Shown here: piece after piece, positions 1 through 10,528 of the stretch
Numbering within the stretch: the stretch's first letter is position 1
Layout: every line of letters begins with the position of its first letter
Origin: Rhododendron vialii
Lineage: Eukaryota > Streptophyta > Magnoliopsida > Ericales > Ericaceae
DNA length: 64,000 nt
Assembly: GCF_030253575.1 (NCBI RefSeq)
Contig: NC_080563.1
Span: 32,101,001-32,165,000 of the forward strand
Direction of reading: 5' to 3'
Notes under the pieces: model-generated
Told to the model about the DNA's origin: nothing
The model's database searches: none
Seen by the model: the letters and a program-made list of their open reading frames with translations, nothing else
Made by a program: the position numbers and the translations under genes

Positions 1-933
1 TGAGTCCAGTTTATTTCAGTTGGTAGAGCTTATATGCGTTGTCAAGTGCTAGTGACACTATTGCATTCATTGGTAGTTTTGTTGCCATTTCTGCCACTTT
101 TTCATGAAAAATATCCTCGCTATGTTGTGCTTTGATCTTGGACTGATACAGTAGTTTGTTGGGGCTAGAGAGTAGGGGAAACCGTATTCAAGCATATGCT
201 TGCATTTTCCGGGTTTATTTCTTTTCTTTTCACTAATTGAAGAACCAAACGCAGTCTTGATGACTCCATACTTCGATTGATGCTTTAGTGAAGTTGTATG
301 GTCAGTTCTAAGTAGTAAAGTAACAAGGTTTGGATGGAACAATTGTTCCATTGGAAGTGCTTATATCAAAATCTGGGAAGTTTCGGACTTTGGGAGTGCT
401 TGCGAGAGTTGTGTAGACAAATTCATATTATAGCTTTAGATTCTAATTCATATTATAGTATAGTGGAAGCGGATAAACGTGTTTGATGTAGCTGAAGATT
501 ATGATTAAGCTGCAATACAAATATATGCAGAAAGCCATCAAGTGGCTAGGAGAACCAATTCCCAACTTGGATAGCTAAATCTTGTGATAGCTTTCCTATA
601 TAAATCTTTTGAATATGTCATGCAATTTGTGCTAAAACTTGTGAATCTAATACTTAAGGCTTCCAATCCACCACTGCCAGCAAACTTTGGATAGATCGAA
701 TGTCTGACTGTTATGAAAATCTTGGTAATTCTAAGGCCTTGAATTCCTCAATTTGAGAATGTTGAGTTTTACAACCAAGCAATTTCGGTCCACTAAAAAT
801 CTTGTAACTTCTGTCATACAGTTCACTTCAAAACTTTAAATTACTCAGTAAGACTTGTTCAAGTAGAGAAGGGTAATCTTTTCCTTTCATGCGATTTCTT
901 TGGTTTGAAATTAATTGTTGCACATTGTTGCAG
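1..933 (+). other. Intron of the TLP18.3-like gene (3' part)
   Basis: AT-rich sequence without a recognisable exon, ending in a T-rich stretch and the CAG acceptor at 931-933. I see no coding exon in it; the preceding exon is presumed to lie to the left of the window. Confidence 0.65.
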
Positions 934-3221
934 AGCAAAGCTGATGCATTTGAGTATGCTGACCAAGTATTGGAGCGCTGGTATCCCAGTGTTGAAGAAG
1001 GCAACAACAAGGGGATTGTAGTTCTTGTTACCAGCCAAAAAGAAGGGGCAATCACCGGTGGCCCTGCTTTTATCAAGGCAGTCGGCGATGGAATTCTTGA
1101 TGCCACTGTGTCAGAGAACCTTCCCGGTAATTGTTCACATCATTCTTTCCCCCAAATTGGGAACATTTTCCTCTCTTAGTTGGGATGGGTAGGTTGGATT
1201 TCTTACTGCATAGAATCTGGAAAGCCATATCTTTGCAATAGAAAGCCATGGAGATTGAATCCCAACGCCGAGGAATCACTTGGGATTTAGGAATAGACCT
1301 TGAACACACACAAAAATAGAGCATATCGTATGTTACAAATTACAATATACTAAATTCATTAGATAGTTCATACTGTAGCAATAACGAACTACAGAATTGT
1401 ACCAATCCCATACATTATTAAACTGAGTTCCAGATGAAAAGATATTCAACTTAATCCAAACAAAACTTAAAACTTCTGCTTGAACAGGGTAAAAAAAGGT
1501 GTAGCATTTCACATGGCTGATAACCAATAAGAAGAACAAAACAGCAATGTGCAAGAATGGAATGATTTTGGCAGCTCCTGCTTCCAAATATAGAGGCAAC
1601 CCTCTCACTATCCGTTCATCATCCTCCAGTTTAGGCCCATTGAAATCCAAAAGTTCAAAGCACATTTTCATTTCTTTTGTGTGTGTGTTTGTGCACGTAT
1701 GAAGCTACTGTTTGTGTGTTCTGTAAGGTATCAAGTCCACTGCAAGCTCTAATTCTGAGATTCTTTTGAGCAGTAATCCACACAAGACTGCCTTCGGTGA
1801 ACTTCTGTGGTACCAGCGTACCTTCTTGGGGTCAGCTCTTGTCAGGGCCTTTTAGTGTTAGGTCTATGTAGAATGAACCCATATGAGGTGGAGTCAAAAT
1901 AAATCAAGTACCAAGGTCGGACTCTTGGCATGTGGACAAGGTGTGAGATATCTCTATGAGAATTTTAACCGGATGCTCGTTGACAGTTGACTAATTGCAC
2001 TTAACACTTTGATTATGTGGATAATTTGTTGCACAGTCACTTTTTGAATGACAAACAAGTATATTTTTGACATTATACGTTATGTCCGACTGAAAAAAAA
2101 GACCCATATAATCCTTCTTTTGGTGTATGAAGGATTCTGCCTCAGCTGTGAATATCAAGTTTCAATACATACAAGCTTGAATTTGGTGTATTTAAGTGAC
2201 CAGTGTACCTTGCCTTCTGTAAAAAGAACCAAATGAGACATATAAGCTATGTAGCACGGATACAGACACGAGACACGGCAATTCTGAAAAAATGGGGATA
2301 TGGACATGGCGGGGGACACACCACGTGTATAAATATATAAAAAATAACTAAATATGTATATATATAAATATTTTTTATGAACCATTGTACAAAAATAATT
2401 TCACAAATTGTATAAATTTTTTTCAAAGGCATAATTACAGTTTAACCCAATTTTTTGAATAATTTCATATTAACCCCCCAAAATTAAAAATTTTACATTT
2501 TGACCACAGCCGGGTCCCCGGCATGTCCCCAGCTGTGTCCCTGACGTGTCCCCAATCAAAAAAAATAAAAATTATTGGACACACCGCGTGGCGTGTTCAA
2601 TATGTGCCCTTTCATGTCTCCGCCGTGTTCCCGTGTCTTTTGGAGTGTCCGTGCTTCATAGCATACAAGTGAATTTAAGAAAAATTTGAAAGCTATGCGC
2701 TCTTCTATACTATCAAGAACACTTTTTCACAGCCTTTTCCAGAGGAAGTTGAATACTGCGAATAAACTACCCAACATGATCCTTACTTTTGCTTCCCTCA
2801 TCAATTAGTTTGCATAACCGATGTCACATTATGATAGAACAAGTTAAAGTCTTTGGGTTTTGATCTATCATCTACCCATCGATGCTATAGGGTAACAGAT
2901 TAGGCAAATTTGTAAGCCATACTCTTCGAATCTTGCAACTTCGTTAATGAAGTTACTTTCTTTGATATTGCAGTCTTGGCAACAGAAGAGAAGTACAACG
3001 AAGCCATTTACAGCAGTGCGAAACGGCTAGTTGCTGCCATTGACGGACTTCCAGATCCCGGTGGGCCTCAGGTCAAAGACAGCAAAAGGGAATCTAACTT
3101 CAAAACCAAGCAAGAGACAGAAGAGAAGCGTGGACAGTTCACTCTTGTAGTTGGAGGTTTGTTAGTGATTGCCTTCGTTGTTCCCATGGCACAATACTAT
3201 GCTTATGTCTCCAAGAAATGA
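934..3221 (+). CDS. TLP18.3: TLP18.3-like thylakoid lumen/TPM-domain protein, last two exons (5' part lies before the window)
   Basis: Two exons are visible: 934-1126 (preceded by a CAG acceptor, followed by GTAATT) and 2974-3221 (after ATATTGCAG), joined in phase 1 across a 1847-bp intron; TGA at 3219-3221. The translation has the C-terminal half of the TPM_phosphatase (UPF0603) domain (ADQVLERWYP, KGIVVLVTSQKEGAITGGP), then a charged linker and a final membrane span (LVVGGLLVIAFVVPMAQYYAYV) ending in SKK. It closely resembles Arabidopsis At1g54780 (TLP18.3), a thylakoid protein with acid phosphatase activity linked to photosystem II repair. The transit peptide and the start of the TPM domain must lie in exons upstream of base 1. 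Nothing seen suggests damage. The product call rests on recalled family similarity, not on a search. Confidence 0.9.
2246..2662. mobile_element. TIR MITE inside the TLP18.3 intron
   Basis: The left end (GCTATGTAGCACGGATACAG...) and the reverse complement of the right end (GCTATGAAGCACGGACACTC...) match over about 30 bp with a few substitutions. The interior is rich in 'GTGTCC/GGACAC' blocks. About 417 bp, no coding capacity. Target duplication is not clear (at most 'ATA'). Harmless to the gene because it is intronic. Confidence 0.6.
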
Positions 3222-3595
3222 CTTATACTTCTATCCCAGAAATGAGTTGTATATTGAAAACTTTGTACAGATGGCCATGCGGAACAAGCGGTTAATGATA
3301 AATATTTGGCAATCAGATGGTAACAAACGAATTTTGAGTTGTCTGTTGAGTAGAACATGCAAGTCAAATTTCTTGTTGACTTCTATTTTATCGACTTTTG
3401 ACTTCTAGTAATGCTTTATTCACTCGATTGTAGAGGTCCATAGGGAAACTTTGAAAGTACATTCACATGAAATCTTCTGTCAGTCTCCCTCTCTTTGCCG
3501 TTTTATGCAAACCTCTTACATTCCAAGACACGACATATATTAACTCATTAAACAGACTTGAACACCCACACTCCTGTCAACTTTGGGCTGTAAAT

Positions 3596-4010
3596 TTACA
3601 GGCCATTAACCTCCTCCTCTCTCCTTTTCTGCTGCATATCTTCAACATCGTAAGGTATACTTACTACCCCTTCCTCGGGCCCCTCACGTTCTACATTCTT
3701 AGTTTTTGCCAGAGACCATGCGGTCTGTGCCTCATTCAGAATGATCCTGTTCCTATTTCTCATTCCATCACGGGAGAGTGATAGAGATACAACATCTGTA
3801 GCTGAACGAAAAATGGCTTGTTTGGGCTGCTTATTTCTTATATTACCTCCTTTTAATGCTTCCACATTATCTTCTAACCCATCTATTCCTCCCATAGCTA
3901 CATTTTTCTAACCACTACCTTATCATTTCTGTTTGTGCCTTTAGCCTCAGCTTCTATGGCATTGAACTCCCTCAGCTTCTATGGCATTGAACTCTGCCAA
4001 CTCTTGACCG
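3596..4010 (-). pseudogene. Possible LINE ORF1-type remnant with an internal 25-bp tandem duplication
   Basis: On the minus strand the frame at 3596-3895 reads a basic, Asn/Arg-rich stretch (RDGMRNRNRIILNEAQTAWS), followed upstream by a stop-broken continuation containing AIEAEAKGTNRND. The style resembles the linker after the nucleic-acid-binding part of plant LINE ORF1 proteins, but no diagnostic motif is intact. Bases 3945-3994 are a perfect 25-bp unit repeated twice (CTCAGCTTCTATGGCATTGA...). Could also be a chance ORF. Confidence 0.25.
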
Positions 4011-4099
4011 CCACTTGCTGCACTATCTTGGGCCACCACCCTTGGGCCTTACTCCAAAATATCTGTCAACCTAATTCGGCTCCGATTCGAATAACATTT

Positions 4100-4440
4100 G
4101 GAACTTCTCTACTCATTGCCAATTAGTTTTGAGTTGGATATAAAGTTTTCACATGTCAGAGCGAGCCCCATTCTACCCCACACTTTAAAAATTTACAATT
4201 CACACCCTATGATGACAGACTAGGAAAAAGTCTGCACGATGATAGACCAAAAAAGAGGCTATACGTGATAGACATCAAATGTGGCTGCACATGAGGGGGA
4301 TGTTTAGAAAATATAGTCCCATATTGCTTGGGAATGAGTGATCACTTAATAATATTTGAGACCTCTCTACTTGTTGTCAATTAGTTTTGTGTTGGATATA
4401 AAGTTTCCACGGGTATCATACTCCACATGTCAGATAAACA
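4100..4440. repeat. Direct repeat pair in the TLP18.3 3' flank
   Basis: About 60 bp around 'CAATTAGTTTTGAGTTGGAT' (4100-4162) recurs at 4361-4437 with scattered substitutions and a small insertion. Looks like relics of one dispersed element; no coding potential. Confidence 0.4.
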
Positions 4441-4604
4441 ATATTGACGGTAATTAATGTACTAATTATCTAGCTTGAAAATCGCAGTAACTTTTTGGCT
4501 GCCCAATTGACTCTCAACCGAAAAGATGTCATAAACCACCAATGTTTTTTTTTTTTTTTTGCTTATTAAAAATTATTTCTCCACTAAGTACTTCTCCATA
4601 ACCC

Positions 4605-4720
4605 TGTTTGGTTAGGGTTTTGAAAGAGGTTTTTGAGAATAATGAGTGGAGAAAGATGGATAGAAAAAATTTATTGGAAACCACGTCCAAGGATTTTGAG
4701 ACCCCAAAACGAACAAGGCC
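4605..4720. mobile_element. Small MITE-like repeat (family also at 23472-23612 and near 15390-15490)
   Basis: Begins 'CTGTTTGGTTAGGGTTTTGA' and ends 'CCAAAACGAACAAGG'. A related segment at 23472-23612 has the same ends and the same internal 'AATGAGTGGAGAAAGAT'. The ends are loosely complementary (TGTTTGGTTT... versus TGTTCGTTTT...), as in a degraded TIR element. Confidence 0.4.
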
Positions 4721-4973
4721 GTAAAACTACTCTTTTTTTTCCTATTCCATTAATCTGGAGTGGGTAAGTAGGAAAATAGGGATTAGGAAGTGCCCACCAC
4801 CCTAGAGTGCGTAAGTAGGATATGAGTGTTGCTTGTCTGATTGATTGTTTCTTTCTAGGCAGTTGTATGCATGAGTAGTTAGGGTGTTTCAATGTGCTCT
4901 TTGAGCTGATAGTATTGTTTCTGGAGTGCCCCTTGGCTTTTGTAATGGTTTTTTGTCAATAAAATTTAACTTA

Positions 4974-5013
4974 CCCCCCCCCCCCCCCCCCCCCCCACCC
5001 CCCCCCCCCCCCC
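4974..5013. repeat. 40-base poly-C tract
   Basis: All C except an A at 4997. It directly follows 'GTCAATAAAATTTAACTTA', which resembles a retrotranscript 3' end, so the tract may have replaced or grown from a tail. Length is probably unreliable in any assembly. Confidence 0.9.
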
Positions 5014-5378
5014 AAAAGTGCTAATCGTAAAATTGGTGATATCAACGACCAAGAAGTTTGAGAAGCATTAAATGGGTTTAAATTTGCTGCAGCTTAAGCC
5101 ATCGTTCAAAGCATGAGTGGAGTAATGGCTGGGAGAAAAAAGTCACCAAGCATAGGGTTAAAATTAATAGTGCACCCCACTCTCATAGTATTAAGAGTGG
5201 GGTTGCTAGGTTGCATATAATAATCGTTGGTGGGCTATAGCTGGCTTGGAAGAGGATGGAGAAGCAGTTGTGGAATGTAAAGAGATGTTGATGGGCTAAT
5301 AGGGTGTTTCCGGTAGAGAATAAGTTAAGGAGATTCTGCTGTTGTTGACAAGTCATTAGTTGTTTCCATTAACCAATA

Positions 5379-5935
5379 TGTAATGACCCGCTCCAGCTGA
5401 CCTGCTAAATATTCGTCTAACCACGTGGCTCAAAAGGTTAACCTCAAGTTATACAGTAGTTGCTCGTGATTCATTATATACCACATCAACTTCCATTACC
5501 ATGCCGATGTGGGATTCCATCCCAAGTGGTTTCTCACAATCTCCCCCACTTGGACTGCAATGTCCTCGTTGCGCCCCAATGTCCATCACTTTCACTCACC
5601 AAGCAATGTGTGACAAGTCCCGCTTAAGCATGACAAGCACCCTCAAGCTTGTTTCATGTGGGACCTGCCCAAACACGACCAGCACCTCAAGCTCCTCATT
5701 TGTCAGGCCCATCCAAGCACGTCTCCTAGCAGGAGCCGCCCCACACTTCCAGTTAGTGCAAACTCTGATACCACCTGTAATGATCCGCGCCAGTTGACCT
5801 GCTAACCATTCGCCTAACTACGTGGCTCTAAAGGTTAACTTCAAGTTATACAGTAGTTGCTCGCGATTTATTATATACCACATCAACTTCCATTACCAAG
5901 CTGATATGGGATTCCAGCCCTAGTGGGTTCTCACA
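5379..5935 (-). mobile_element. Complete TRIM (terminal-repeat retrotransposon in miniature), 557 bp
   Basis: Two direct repeats of exactly 160 bp, 5379-5538 and 5776-5935, both TG...CA, flank a 237-bp interior with no coding capacity. On the minus strand the right-hand repeat is the 5' LTR; two bases after it comes TGGTATCAGAG, complementary to initiator tRNA-Met (plus-strand 5763-5773). Just before the left-hand (3') LTR is a purine tract, AGTGGGGGAGAT (plus 5539-5550). The element is flanked by a perfect 5-bp target duplication CAATA at 5374-5378 and 5936-5940. The LTRs differ at about 17 of 160 positions, mostly transitions, so it is an old insertion. It cannot move without enzymes from an autonomous element. 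Confidence 0.93.
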
Positions 5936-5940
5936 CAATA

Positions 5941-6480
5941 AGTTGTTGAAAAATTTTAAGGTTGTTGAGAGAGAATTATTGAAAAATGTCAAGTTGTTTC
6001 CACTAACTAATAAGTTGTAGATGAGATGCAAACTTGTTGCTTAGTGTGAACAACAATCTCAAATGCCATAACTTGTTGCCAAAAATTGTTAGTAGAAACA
6101 TGGCCTAAGAATAAAGGAGGTGTTATTATCCCTTCATCTCCCTTGGATCATGAGAGTGTGATAGATGAGGGAGCCCTAAATGGAGGTGAGAGTGAGGCGC
6201 ATCTTAAGAGATTAAGGGCCAAAAAAATGTTAAAGGGACGATTTTGGTTTTTGAATAGTTTGGATCTTTTTTGAGCACAAAGGAGATGTGAGAGCATTCG
6301 CATAAGAAATTTGATATTTCAGGTGTAGTGGTAGATTCATGTGGGAAACTATTGTGGGAGTAATTTTGGGGAGTTCGGTACCTTCCCAACAATTGTTGGT
6401 GTTCTTTTGGATTGTTTTATATATTCCTCCTCTTGTAATATTTAGTTATTATTAATGAAATATTGCTTTTTTTGCTGTTA
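5941..6480 (+). other. Spacer with a retro-tail
   Basis: The sequence around the TRIM contains decayed repeats of 'AAGTTGTT(G/T)'. A short ORF at 6086-6274 has no recognisable product. The stretch 6405-6490 (GTAATATTTAGTTATTATTAATGAAATATTGC followed by poly-A in parts) looks like the 3' end of a retrotransposed LINE or transcript; the run of A at 6479-6489 would be its tail. Confidence 0.35.
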
Positions 6481-6519
6481 AAAAAAAAACGACTGGATGC
6501 TTTTGGTAAGGTTAGAGCA

Positions 6520-6770
6520 AGAGAGTTGAGAGATGTAGAAGAGAGTGAGAGATGTAGAAGAGAGCAAGAGAGGTGAATTGAGTGGAGTGAGCCGAACGTC
6601 TCCTCCTACTCCTTTGTATTTGCATCTTCTCTATCGTACATAATGAAATTTCTCCTCTCCCGTAGATGTATACATCTTTGTGAAACTTTATAAATTTCTT
6701 GTGCATTTGTGTCATTGTGTGCACGCGTGATCAGTTCTGGGCAAACATGAGCACAACAATTTTTAAAACA
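6520..6770 (+). mobile_element. Copia-like LTR 3'-end relic upstream of CCD4 copy A
   Basis: Contains 'GTACATAATGAAATTTCTCC', then 'AAATTTCTTGTGCATTTGTG' and ends near 'GAGCACAACAA', the layout of the R-U5 end of plant Ty1/copia LTRs. A matching, diverged copy lies at 24440-24630 at the same distance upstream of CCD4 copy B, so the insertion predates the A/B duplication. No TSD or second LTR found. Confidence 0.45.
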
Positions 6771-6915
6771 CTCACTTAGGGTGCCGCTAAACTATATTGA
6801 CCGCATGCAGTTAAGTTGTTTCTGCTAAATAGTATTTTAGTTAATGTATCTGAGGAGAATAATTTGCCAAAAAATCTGTAAAAACATGGGCTTTAGCGAT
6901 TTAATCTAATTGCCT

Positions 6916-6925
6916 CTATATTGTG
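6916..6925 (+). promoter_or_regulatory. Probable core promoter (TATA-like) of CCD4 copy A
   Basis: CTATATTGTGCCTTAAAGCC corresponds to CTATATATTGGGCCTTAAAG in copy B (24788-) and CCTATAAATTTGGGACTTAA in copy C. Conservation in all three paralogues and position about 110-120 bp before the start codon support it as the TATA region. In copy A the box is the weakest (TATATT). Confidence 0.5.
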
Positions 6926-6948
6926 CCTTAAAGCCTCATTTCATCATT

Positions 6949-6952
<4 letters not shown>

Positions 6953-7008
<56 letters not shown>

Positions 7009-7018
7009 TCTCTTCTCT
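6953..7018 (+). repeat. (TC)n microsatellite in the 5'UTR of CCD4 copy A
   Basis: About 25 CT units followed by TTCTC repeats, ending 19 bp before the start codon at 7037. Copies B and C have dinucleotide repeats in the same place. Confidence 0.95.
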
Positions 7019-7036
7019 GTCACACAGAGAAGAGTC

Positions 7037-9280
7037 ATGTATTCCGTCTCGTCTTCTCCAGCAAAGACTTTGTGGCCACAGGATGTGGAAACAATGAACA
7101 CACCACCAATAGTTAGGCCACGGAACTTCCACAAACCTACTTTGAAGGAGGTGGCGCAATGGCCCCAATCAAGGAAATTAATACCACCCTCTTCATTTTT
7201 TCACACAAACAATGGAGTTGAAACATTCAAATCACTTGCATCCTCTCTCTTCCCCATCTTTCCTATGTTGCTCCCTTTCCTTACCAAGTCACCACCACTC
7301 CACCCATCGGTCGATCCCAACTTTGTGCTGAGCGAGAACTTTGCCCCGGTCGACGAAACGCCCCCCACAGAGTGCTTGGTGGTGGAGGGAGAGCTTCCAC
7401 GCTCCCTCCATGGAGTTTACATTCGCAACGGCCCTAACCCGCAACATCAAACTCTGGGGCCTCACCACCTCTTTGAAGGCGATGGCATGCTCCATTCTGT
7501 TTTGTTATCACAAGGGCGTGCCATATTTTGTAGTCGGTATGTCAAAACAAAGCCGGCTTTCCTATGATCCCGAATTTCTTGTCTGGCTTCAATGGCCTTG
7601 GTGACGTTGGCCGGGCGTGCCATATTTTGTAGTCGGTATGTCAAAACATACAAATATAAGCTTAAGCACGATGCCGGCTTTCCTATGATCCCGAATTTCT
7701 TGTCTGGCTTCAATGGCCTTGGTGACATTGGCCGGGCGTGCCATATTTTGTAGTCGGTATGTCAAAACATACAAATATAAGCTTGAGCACGATGCCGGCT
7801 TTCCTATGATCCCGAATTTCTTTTCTGGCTTCAATGGCCTCGGTGACGTTGGCCGTGGAATTGTCGCCCTTGGAAGGGCTATGACGGGCCAAATTAGTCT
7901 AACTAAAGGATTTTGTTTGGCCCATACGAGTTTGAAATTCATTTGCGATACTCTTTTTGCCATGGTTGAAACCGATCTTCCGTACACGATTAGAATAACC
8001 GAAGAAGGCGATATCGAGACGATAGGGAGACATGATTTTGATGGGAAGGCGCCGGTGAACATGACTGCTCATCCCAAGATGGATGAAGAAACCGGGGAAG
8101 TGTTCGCGTTTCGATGCTTCCCCGTAGTCCCTTACTTGACATACTTTCGATTTGATTCCAATGGCTATAAGGAAAAGGATGTTCCCATATTTTCCATCAA
8201 TAGCCCAACTTATGTTCATGATTTTGGGATCACTGAGCATTATGCAATATTTCCGGATATTGTTTTGGAGATGGCTCCGATGGATATGATCATGTTGCAG
8301 GGTATGCCGGTGAGGTGCCGGCCCAACAAGGTTCCTTGTATCGGAATCATTAACCGGTAATATCAGGTTTGATTTACAAGTGCAAAAATGATACGGACAC
8401 AGATAAAAGTGCATAGATCGAGACACAAATGCATCTTGCGCCCTCTGATATGTATGGGCCCGATTTACCTTATGGTCCACATCGGGCGGTTACAAATAAT
8501 TTGTTTGAATTTGTGTCTTTCTATCTTTGTTTATAGAATTGCTCTTAGAAATGAGATGCATGGCTAATTCCAAAGGTCCGGCTTTAAGCTCAGGGACGTC
8601 ACACATATCGCACTGTTAATTTCTCGATTTTAATAGCGGTTTGATGTCGAAACAGGTATGCGACATCTGATTCAGAAATGAGATGGTTCGAAGTGCCTGG
8701 GTTTAATGCATTCCACATGATCAATGCATGGGAGGATGATCAAAGTGGCATCATCGTTGTTGCAACCAATGCTTTAAAGATTGAGAACTTCTCCCACAAC
8801 TTGGACAAGGTTCACTTTTCCATGGAGAAACTGAGAATAGACATGAAAACAGGTGAAATTACTAGGAGTGTCCTCTCAAAGAGAAGTCTAGAATTAGGAT
8901 CCACCAACGTTTCATATGCTGGTAAAAAGAACCGGTACGTTTACATGGCCGTATGTGAACAAGTTCCGAAGATGTCAGGTGTGGTGAAGATTGACCTCGA
9001 ATTGGGCCGTGAAGTTGCATTCCGGAGCTATGGAGGTGGGTGCTTTGGAGGGGAGGTCTTGTTCGTTGGGAGAGACACTGGCGATGAGATAGACTGCGAC
9101 GAAGATGATGGTTTTGTGGTATCATATGTGCACAATGAGAGAGAAAATGAGTCCCGGTTTGTAGTGATGGATGCTAAGTCTCCAACACTCGACATTGTGG
9201 CAGCAGTGAAGTTACCTGGAACAGTGCTGTATGGTTTTCATGGGATATTTTTGGGAGAAAAGGAGCTTCAAATGATGTAA
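7037..9280 (+). pseudogene. CCD4: CCD4-like carotenoid cleavage dioxygenase, copy A (frame-shifted by tandem triplication)
   Basis: Exon 1 7037-8356 and exon 2 8656-9280, separated by a 299-bp intron (CCG/GTAATA ... AACAG/GTATGCG), the same junction as copies B and C. The N-terminus (MYSVSSSPAKTLWPQ) is serine-rich, as in a plastid transit peptide. The domain includes VEGELPRSLHGVYIRNGPNP, and the four iron-ligand histidine contexts NMTAHPK, VHDFGIT, FNAFHMINAWE and YGFHGIF. Exon 1 contains a segment present three times: units begin at 7514 (99 bp, carrying a 22-bp deletion), 7613 (121 bp) and 7734. The extra 220 bp is not a multiple of three, so the initial frame stops at 7565-7567 and the remainder is read one frame on. 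As genomic sequence it is a broken gene; splicing out the repeat could rescue it (see findings). Everything else in the two exons is open. Confidence 0.85.
7514..7850 (+). repeat. Tandem triplication inside CCD4-A exon 1
   Basis: The unit starts GGGCGTGCCATATTTTGTAG and ends GGTGACGTTGGCC. Starts at 7514, 7613 and 7734; the second and third units are nearly identical and the first lacks 22 bp after GTCAAAACA. Only one copy exists in B (from about 25416) and in C, so the expansion is specific to A and recent. Confidence 0.95.
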
Positions 9281-9340
9281 GAGATGTTTGGTTGCCATCA
9301 TGCCTCGGAGTCCTTTACTCTTTGTACAATCCATTTCAGG

Positions 9341-9680
9341 TAGGGGTGTGCATGGGACGGGCGGGTCGATCGGGTTTGACCCCGACCCCGATCCCGATCC
9401 CGACCCGACGATGTCGGGTAGAGCATTTTAGGACCCGCAAACCAAACCGAATAGGAGTAAAAACCGCCTGCGAGCCCCATTTTTTACGTTGGGTCGGGTT
9501 GTTTGGGTTTACCCTTCGGGTGGGTCGGGTCGGGTCAGTTCCGACCCCACGGGTAAGGAATGCACCAAACCGAAACCTTTTTTTTTTTTTACAGAACCCA
9601 ACCCGTACCCAACCAAAGCACTTGTTCGAACCCGCCCGAAACCCTTTGGGTCGAGTAGTCTGGGATTTTGCATAGACCTA
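9341..9680. mobile_element. Non-autonomous hAT-type element with GGGTCGGGT-rich interior
   Basis: 340 bp between 8-bp direct repeats ATTTCAGG at 9333-9340 and 9681-9688. Ends TAGGGGTGTGCATGGG and, reverse-complemented, TAGGTCTATGCAAAAT form an imperfect TIR starting TAGG. The interior is full of GGGT(C/T)GGGT and CCCGACCC blocks. The paralogous position after copy B (near 28790-28810, CATTCCAAATATTAATAAAATC) lacks the insert, confirming it arrived after the duplication. Confidence 0.8.
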
Positions 9681-9689
9681 ATTTCAGGT

Positions 9690-10313
9690 ATTAATAAAAT
9701 CTTTTCTTTGCTGATCAAAAGAAATTTCAGAATATGCAAATGCTTTTTGAAATTAGTTTTCCGACAGTGATCGAAAGATATGTTTAGTCAACGATTTTTA
9801 CGTCTTTTTGGAAAGGAACTCAAAATCATTACGATGTTTTAATGTTCCCAAAAAATTATTGTCAAAGGGATAAGACATGAAATAAATGCCTGTTTTTTTG
9901 ATAGAAATTTGTGTTTTTTTTTTTTCCCAATAAATTAGTGGAAATTGGAAACAAAGTAGTTTATACATAGCAAGAAAAGAAACAGAGAACATAACTCATT
10001 TACAAGCTACCTATGTATAAACATCTTGAGTGGCTACTTCATAGGTTTTCTATTTACAGGCATTTCCATTCATCTTTTCGATGGGTTAAATTGCACCAAA
10101 TTTTTCATAGTATCATTGAAGGATACTGTTGACAAAACCATTACAATCGATGTGAGAGGGACTAAATGGAGACATGGGACGATTTGTGTAATTTATCCAT
10201 CAAACAATGCCCTAACAATATGATTTTCAGCACGACTAATGTTGTCAAGGAGATCTAAAACATGAATATCTCCATTAATGAAGTGTGGCGTAGAAGGATC
10301 ACGAACGGGCCAG
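9690..10313 (+). other. 3' flank of CCD4-A, part of the A/B segmental duplication
   Basis: Aligns with 28800-29420 downstream of copy B, for example GATGTTTTAATGTTCC, ATTGTCAAAGGGATAAGACA and CATGAATATC(T/C)CCATTA. No gene seen. Confidence 0.7.
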
Positions 10314-10323
10314 TCTAGTCGAG

Positions 10324-10528
10324 AGGGATTCGGAGATGCTGTAGTGCAACTTTACATCCGTCCAAAAGTGTTTTCAACGGTTCAGATTAAAAACAAACTC
10401 TTTTCTGGAAGAGTTTAACTCATCCAGAAAAGAGTTTGTTTTTAATCTAAACCCTTAGTTGATGAGATCAACGGCTATCGGCCGCCCTACAGGTGCCCTG
10501 TGCAGGGGTGCACTACAGCACCCCCGGG
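10324..10528. mobile_element. Mutator-type MITE with a 26-bp perfect hairpin
   Basis: 205 bp between 10-bp direct repeats TCTAGTCGAG (10314-10323 and 10529-10538). Ends share ATGCTGTAGTGCA / GTGCTGTAGTGCA in inverted orientation. The centre has perfect 26-bp arms (10384-10409 and 10423-10448) around a 13-base loop. Absent at the matching place downstream of copy B. A related foldback lies near 48798-49016. Confidence 0.75.

Noticed and set aside
6928..7168. Minus-strand ORFs full of Arg-Glu repeats next to the CT microsatellite
   Set aside because: They exist only because (GA)n/(CT)n has no stops; they are antisense to CCD4-A. The same holds at 24802-25167, 35544-35759 and 44362-44673.
7899..8480. 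193-residue minus-strand ORF opposite CCD4-A
   Set aside because: Antisense shadow of exon 1; the same shadow appears opposite copies B (25409-25921) and C (34671-35012).
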